64,000 bases of DNA from an uncultured Bacteroides sp. (GTDB taxonomy: Bacteria > Bacteroidota > Bacteroidia > Bacteroidales > Bacteroidaceae), in assembly GCA_949296855.1 (NCBI GenBank), contig CASFRN010000161.1:1-64000 (forward strand), written 5' to 3'. The notes under the pieces were generated by a model. The model did no database searches. It was not told the origin of the DNA and saw only the letters and a list, made by a program, of their open reading frames with translations. Numbering within the stretch: the first letter of the stretch is position 1; the number at the start of each line of letters is the position of its first letter. This document shows positions 59,381-64,000 of this stretch, one piece after another. The position numbers and the translations under genes are program-made.

Positions 59381-61873
59381 TCATCCACGCTTCCGCACAC
59401 GCAGTACAATCAGCACAACGGCGCCTGCGAGCAGAATGCCTAAAGCACAATAAGTGACGGTTTCGGTAACAGTTACCGATTTTGGTTCGAAGAGTAAGCG
59501 GACTGTATGCTTTCCGGCAGGAACGTTTATCGCACGAAGTACATAATCAGCCCGTCCGACAGGGACTTCTTCATCATCCACAAACGCTTGCCATTCGGGA
59601 TAATAAATTTCGGAGAAAACCACGGTGCCTCCTGCTTGCGAAGTGACTTCGTAAATCAATTCATTCGGCTCGTAATGCTTGAATGTGATGCTCCGCGTCG
59701 AATCGGAAACCGACGCTTGTGAAGGGGCTTTCACTTGCTCGGCAAACTGAAGATTTACCACAGCAGTCTTGCGTAAGTCAACTACCGCAAGACTATCCAA
59801 CTCTTCATTGGCATTGCCTACGTAGCGCACGTCATCGACAAACCATGCATTCCCCATCGCGTAAGGATTCTGTACGGGCATCGTGCCTCCGCCTTGCAAG
59901 GGGAAGATGAAATATTTCGCGTTCAGCATATTCAGAATACGGATGTGGTCGGGATTGAACTTCGACATATCTCCTCCCGCTTCGGATAATCCGGAAGCAA
60001 GGTTGCTCATTTCGAACTGGATATACGTCTCGATAAGTTCCTGATACCGGCGGAGTTTAGCTGCATGATACCCTCCGATGCTCTTGTGCCAATAGGAAGT
60101 CTCGTTCTCGTTGAATGTATTAGTCGAGAGGTTCAATACACGATAGTAAGTAGTATCTTTCAAAATTGCCTTATCGGTCTCCGAAGGCTGGGCAAAGGGT
60201 TTCATCTCGGTGCCTTTCGCCACGAACTGCGCATCGTAAAGGTAACGCTTGTTTACCGTCCACATATCAAGCAGACAGAGAACCGCCAACGAAACGATAA
60301 GTGCAGTAGATTTCAGTTTTCCACGCACATACATCAACAGCAATGCCACACCTACCAGGATGACACAGAAGCTACGCCACGCATCGGCTGTAAAGATGCT
60401 GACACGCATTTCTTCCAAATTCATCAGGATAGGTGCCAAATGCTCGGCAGGAAGCGCGTTCTGCAGGGCATTCATCTCCATAGTCGATACATACGAGGGG
60501 AAGAACACACGGGGTGCCAAAGCAAACAAGAGCGACAAGCCTCCCGTCAGCCCAAGGCTGATGAAAAATGCTTTTGCCTTTTCGCGCAACAATTCAGGAC
60601 GTTCCACAATCTGTTTCAACGCTAACATAGCCAATAACGGTATGGTAAATTCAGCAATCACGAGGATAGACGACACGGCACGGAACTTGTTATACATCGG
60701 CACATAGTCGATGAAGAAATCAGTCAGCCCCATAAAGTTCTTTCCCCACGAAAGCAGGATAGAGAATACCGTTCCGCCCAGCAACGCCCATTTCATCGGA
60801 CCTTTCACGATGAAACAGCCCAATACGAACAAGAACATCACAAAGGCACCCACATAGACAGGGCCAGAAGTGCCCGGCTGTTCGCCCCAGTATTGTCCCA
60901 ATTGGCTATACAGACCGGCATACATCGGATTCGCTTTACTCATTGCCCGCTCATTCTGTGCCAGAGGAACAGATGCCCCGCCTTTTACATTGGGCACAAG
61001 CAGTGAGAAGGTTTCGCCGATACCATAACTCCATTGTGTAATGTAGCTGCGTTCCAGCCCGCTTCCGGTTTGGTCGGCAGACTGTGGCTTGACCAGTTCA
61101 CTCTTGCCACGCATACTTTCTTTGCTGTATTGATACGTATGATATAGGTTCGACAAGTTGATACATACCGCCAGTACGCCCGCTATCGCCAGTACGCCCG
61201 TTGCTTTCCAGAACTGAGGGAAAGTTTTTTCTTTCCATGCCTTCACACCGAACGCTATTGCCATAAAGAGCATCACGAAAAGGAAGTAATAAGTCATTTG
61301 CAGGTGATTCGATACTATCTGGAGTGCAGCGAAAAGCGCAGTCACGATTCCGCCTGCCCAATACTTGCCACGATAAGCCAGCACCATACCCGCAATGGTA
61401 GGCGGTATGTATGCCAACGTAACGAATTTCCAGATATGCCCGGCAGCAATAATGATGAAGAAATACGAAGAGAACGCCCACAGAATCGCTCCCAATGCCG
61501 CCATCCAGACTTTGAAGTTGAACGCACGGAGCAGGATATAGAATCCTAACAACATCACGAACACGTACCACACATAAGTGGGCAAATACAAGTGATAAAG
61601 GTCTTGCACCGTGTTCAGCGTACGGCTCGAATCATAGCCCGGAGCCAGCTGATACGTAGGCATTCCGCTGAACAGCGAGTTTGTCCAACGGGTCACCTTT
61701 CCATGTTTCTGGTGATATTCCTGATGTTCACGTCCGGCACCGATACCCGCTACTGCATCATGTTGTGCCAAGATGCGTCCCTCGAACACCGCCGGATAGA
61801 AATAAGCGAACGAAATAGCTACAAAAAGCACAATCGCCGCCACATCCGGAAGAAGTTTCTTTAATCCATCCAT
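59381..61873 (-). CDS. YfhO family membrane protein
   Basis: 830 residues with about 12 membrane helices in the first two thirds and a soluble C-terminal domain with a final helix near 808-826. IAISFAYFYPAVFEGRILAQHD and YYPEWQAFVDDEEVP are YfhO signatures. YfhO-type proteins resemble GT-C enzymes and in Firmicutes glycosylate teichoic acids; here a lipid-linked sugar role next to a glycan block is inference. A -7 element lies 33 bp upstream. Confidence 0.85.
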   Translation of the reverse strand: MDGLKKLLPDVAAIVLFVAISFAYFYPAVFEGRILAQHDAVAGIGAGREHQEYHQKHGKVTRWTNSLFSGMPTYQLAPGYDSSRTLNTVQDLYHLYLPTYVWYVFVMLLGFYILLRAFNFKVWMAALGAILWAFSSYFFIIIAAGHIWKFVTLAYIPPTIAGMVLAYRGKYWAGGIVTALFAALQIVSNHLQMTYYFLFVMLFMAIAFGVKAWKEKTFPQFWKATGVLAIAGVLAVCINLSNLYHTYQYSKESMRGKSELVKPQSADQTGSGLERSYITQWSYGIGETFSLLVPNVKGGASVPLAQNERAMSKANPMYAGLYSQLGQYWGEQPGTSGPVYVGAFVMFLFVLGCFIVKGPMKWALLGGTVFSILLSWGKNFMGLTDFFIDYVPMYNKFRAVSSILVIAEFTIPLLAMLALKQIVERPELLREKAKAFFISLGLTGGLSLLFALAPRVFFPSYVSTMEMNALQNALPAEHLAPILMNLEEMRVSIFTADAWRSFCVILVGVALLLMYVRGKLKSTALIVSLAVLCLLDMWTVNKRYLYDAQFVAKGTEMKPFAQPSETDKAILKDTTYYRVLNLSTNTFNENETSYWHKSIGGYHAAKLRRYQELIETYIQFEMSNLASGLSEAGGDMSKFNPDHIRILNMLNAKYFIFPLQGGGTMPVQNPYAMGNAWFVDDVRYVGNANEELDSLAVVDLRKTAVVNLQFAEQVKAPSQASVSDSTRSITFKHYEPNELIYEVTSQAGGTVVFSEIYYPEWQAFVDDEEVPVGRADYVLRAINVPAGKHTVRLLFEPKSVTVTETVTYCALGILLAGAVVLIVLRVRKRG

Positions 61874-61906
61874 AAAAAGCAGTTTATTGATTTACATTTC
61901 AGCGGA

Positions 61907-61914
61907 CAAAGATA
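61907..61914 (-). promoter_or_regulatory. -7 element for the yfhO gene
   Basis: TATCTTTG on the minus strand, 33 bp upstream of the start at 61873, back to back with the mtnN element. Confidence 0.5.
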
Positions 61915-61936
61915 ACACAATACTCCTTGAAAATGC

Positions 61937-61944
61937 TAACTTTG
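61937..61944 (+). promoter_or_regulatory. -7 element for mtnN-luxS
   Basis: TAACTTTG, 21 bp before the ATG at 61966. Confidence 0.5.
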
Positions 61945-61965
61945 CAGCGTAAAATAAAATCATTT

Positions 61966-62661
61966 ATGAAAATAGGAATCATTACCGCCATGTCTTCCGA
62001 ACAGAAGCAGCTGGCAAACCAACTGGACAATAAGACCGAACATCGTGAAGGGCCGTTCGCTTACATCGAAGGGACGGTAAAAAACAACACCCATATCTTG
62101 ATGCAATGCGGCATCGGGAAAGTGAACGCTGCCGCAGGGACGGTGGAACTCATCCGCAATTTTCAGCCCGACTGCATCATCAGTACCGGTGTGGCAGGCG
62201 GAATTGATAGCGAACTGAATGTGATGGATGTAGTCGTAAGCCGGAACATCGTTTACCACGATGTGTGGTGCGGCGAAGGAAACGCCTACGGACAAGTGCA
62301 AGGTTTTCCTACGTTCTTCCAAGGAAATGACACCTTATATAATTGTGCCCTCTCGCTCGATACCGAAACGGCAATTCATGGCGGACTGATTTGCACCGGC
62401 GACAAGTTCATCACCGACCGTGCGGAGCTGAACGTCATCAAGCAGAACTTTCCCGAAGGGCTTGCCGTAGATATGGAATCGGCTGCCATCGCACAGGTAT
62501 GCTATCTTTACCACGTGCCTTTCATCAGCTTCCGCATCATCAGCGACACACCGGGAGCCGACAAGCACTGGGAACAATACAAAAACTTCTGGGGTGAGAT
62601 AGCCGATAACTCCTTCCGCGTGACCGAAACCTTCCTGAAAGCATTACCGAACAAGCTTTAA
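61966..62661 (+). CDS. mtnN: 5'-methylthioadenosine/S-adenosylhomocysteine nucleosidase
   Basis: 231 residues from ATG 61966 (an upstream ATG at 61927 lies on the promoter). MKIGIITAMSSEQK, CGIGKVNAAAGTVELI, AVDMESAAIAQVCYL and FRIISDTPGAD (catalytic Asp) are diagnostic. It removes adenine from SAH, giving S-ribosylhomocysteine, the LuxS substrate, whose gene follows 34 nt later. Confidence 0.94.
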   Translation: MKIGIITAMSSEQKQLANQLDNKTEHREGPFAYIEGTVKNNTHILMQCGIGKVNAAAGTVELIRNFQPDCIISTGVAGGIDSELNVMDVVVSRNIVYHDVWCGEGNAYGQVQGFPTFFQGNDTLYNCALSLDTETAIHGGLICTGDKFITDRAELNVIKQNFPEGLAVDMESAAIAQVCYLYHVPFISFRIISDTPGADKHWEQYKNFWGEIADNSFRVTETFLKALPNKL

Positions 62662-62695
62662 AAACCGATTAAACCAACTTTAAGAACCAGTTAAT

Positions 62696-63187
62696 ATGAA
62701 AAAGATACCCAGCTTTACCGTAGACCATATCCACCTGTTGCGTGGCATTTACGTATCACGCAAAGATGTGGTAGGAGAAGAAATCGTCACCACGTTCGAC
62801 ATCCGTATGAAAGAACCTAACCGCGAACCGTGCCTCAGCCCTTCGGCTATCCACACAATCGAACATTTGGCTGCTACTTACCTCCGCAATCATCCCACGT
62901 GGGCAGACAAGATTATCTATTGGGGTCCCATGGGTTGCCTCACCGGAAACTATCTGGTAGTAAAAGGAGATTTACGGTCGGAAGACATCGTAGACTTGAT
63001 GAAGGAAACGTTCCACTTCATCGCCGAATTTGAAGGCGATGTGCCCGGAGCCAGCCCCAAAGATTGCGGCAATTACCTGATGATGAATCTCCCGATGGCA
63101 CGGTGGGAAGCCAAGAAGTTCCTCGATGAAGTGTTGGAACAGCTGACCGATGCCAATCTGAATTATCCGGAAACGGTGAATAGTTAA
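62696..63187 (+). CDS. luxS: S-ribosylhomocysteine lyase
   Basis: 163 residues. The metal site is HTIEHLAAT plus the late Cys in DCGNYLMMN; FDIRMKEPNREPCL and GPMGCLTGNYL are also typical. It yields homocysteine and DPD (the AI-2 precursor). With mtnN it completes the activated methyl cycle, and metY supplies homocysteine by another route. The last codons and stop (gtgaatagttaataat) merge with repeat-type sequence. Confidence 0.95.
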   Translation: MKKIPSFTVDHIHLLRGIYVSRKDVVGEEIVTTFDIRMKEPNREPCLSPSAIHTIEHLAATYLRNHPTWADKIIYWGPMGCLTGNYLVVKGDLRSEDIVDLMKETFHFIAEFEGDVPGASPKDCGNYLMMNLPMARWEAKKFLDEVLEQLTDANLNYPETVNS

Positions 63188-63205
63188 TAATCAACTTATA
63201 TCATG

Positions 63206-63296
63206 GCACACAGATGGCACTGATTTTGCAGATAGCCACAGATTTATTTAAAGAAATAATCTGTGAAAATCGGTTTTATCTCTGTCATCTGCGTGC
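63206..63296. repeat. Intergenic hairpin, cacacagat family, between convergent genes
   Basis: gcacacagatggca and its near-complement ending tcatctgcgtgc, plus inner cacagattt and aaataatctgtg arms. Same words as 31160-31250. Probable two-way terminator for luxS and the GH115 gene. Confidence 0.75.
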
Positions 63297-63319
63297 TATA
63301 ATGAGCTACTTAGTAACTG

Positions 63320-64000
63320 TTACTTATTCACTATCCTCACGTCCGGACCGACGTATGTTTTCTTCAGTCCGCCCCAATCCACAAGGATGCGTTGTATCAT
63401 TACGCCGGGATCGCCACAACTTAAAGTCAATGTGTGCGCTTTACGCTCACGGTCTACCGGGAAAGAGAACGTAGCTTTTACACCGTTTTGAAGCACATGG
63501 TCCTTCCATTCCTTAGAATATTCTACCGGAACATTGTTGGTCACCTGCACGGGTTGTCCGTCTACCGATACGCCGAAACGAGTACCTCTACCTTTATATA
63601 TAGGGAATACCGGCAACGAATAGATATGTACAGTTACCGAATCGGCATCTATCTGTGGCAATTCATACTCAATCTGAGGAGCCGCCGGTGAAGTGGGGTC
63701 GGCCAAAGCTTCTGTCGCCTCCCCTAACTGGATGATGTTCCAGTCGTAACCCAATCCTTTTACCAGACGCAACGTATGACCGGAAGCCGACTTGACCTGA
63801 TAGCGTGTCAGGTCTACCAACGTACAACAGTCCAACACATCTTGCTCGGGACGGAGCGACAAGTCCACAGGCGTTTTCCCTTTTCCTTTCGTATAAGTCA
63901 CCTCCGGCATATGCTGATATTTAGCCACCCATCCCGGTGCCAACATCATCATGTGGTTCCATTTCCCATCCAGTTGCGTATTATACCGGTGGTTCAACGA
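63320..64000 (-). CDS. GH115-type glycosidase, C-terminal part (runs off right edge)
   Basis: The frame is open to base 64000; only about 226 C-terminal residues are in the window. The apparent TTG start at 63997 is just the window edge. YNTQLDGKWNHMMMLAPGWV matches the end of the GH115 catalytic domain, followed by a C-terminal beta domain (YELPQIDADSVTVHIYSLPV, GTRFGVSVDGQP). GH115 enzymes remove glucuronic acid side chains from xylan. The family call rests on this end only. Confidence 0.72.
   Translation of the reverse strand, partial: SLNHRYNTQLDGKWNHMMMLAPGWVAKYQHMPEVTYTKGKGKTPVDLSLRPEQDVLDCCTLVDLTRYQVKSASGHTLRLVKGLGYDWNIIQLGEATEALADPTSPAAPQIEYELPQIDADSVTVHIYSLPVFPIYKGRGTRFGVSVDGQPVQVTNNVPVEYSKEWKDHVLQNGVKATFSFPVDRERKAHTLTLSCGDPGVMIQRILVDWGGLKKTYVGPDVRIVNK

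Overview
The window is a chromosomal segment from a member of the Bacteroidales, most likely Bacteroidaceae (Bacteroides, Phocaeicola or a close relative). The evidence is the gene order uppS-bamA-skp-skp-murI, families largely confined to this order (DUF4248, smalltalk, DUF4254, DUF6078, DUF6242, DUF6261, GH97, GH115), and promoters of the Bacteroides type (TTTG about 20 bp upstream of TAnnTTTG) in place of the -35/-10 pattern. I cannot fix the genus by eye.

Layout. 1-4,000: the 5' part of an RHS-repeat surface protein, a 307-bp MITE-like element, a smalltalk micro-protein, a DUF4248 gene and a 21-bp palindromic tandem array. 4,018-11,877: a lipooligosaccharide-type block with four glycosyltransferases, an InaA-type sugar kinase, a lipid A acyltransferase, an MsbA-like exporter and DUF4254. 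12,026-18,393: housekeeping (purN, acpP, fabF, rnc, proC, a thioesterase, the metY sulfhydrylase). 18,517-31,115: a membrane-anchored MutS-like ATPase, an SGNH hydrolase, cysE, murI, two Skp chaperones, bamA, uppS, a DUF6242 lipoprotein and ribD. 31,286-36,131: prmC-recX-comF, pyrE, an SRPBCC protein, argH, and tRNA-Gly and tRNA-Leu genes. 36,186-43,838: a GH97 glycosidase, two decayed genes (one an Rpn-type nuclease carrying a solitary element end), DUF6078, a small HTH regulator, a beta-propeller and porin pair, and two related lipoproteins. 43,974-59,298: metG, then a surface-glycan block (flippase and seven or eight glycosyltransferases) interleaved with three toxin-antitoxin-like modules. 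59,381-64,000: a YfhO membrane protein, the mtnN-luxS pair and the 3' end of a GH115 glycosidase.

How the genes fit together. Much of the window builds or exports the outer surface: sugar transferases, lipid A acylation, an ABC flippase and a Wzx-type flippase, undecaprenyl phosphate synthesis, peptidoglycan precursor (murI), and outer-membrane protein folding (bamA and skp). Sulfur assimilation and methyl-cycle genes (cysE, metY, mtnN, luxS) are scattered among them.

The most unusual features are: (a) a tightly overlapping three-gene DUF3791-DUF3990-DUF3791-like operon with its own promoter, in which the central protein has the residue pattern of an ADP-ribosyltransferase fold; (b) several families of intergenic hairpin repeats built from short repeated words, which repeatedly supply the stop codon and last residues of the neighbouring genes; (c) a family of secreted proteins, with two copies here, that resembles the pro-domain of S1 proteases without any protease; (d) a short HTH gene bracketed by palindromic operator candidates and ending inside a perfect 48-bp palindrome. 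All functions are inferred from sequence recognition; no database search was run.
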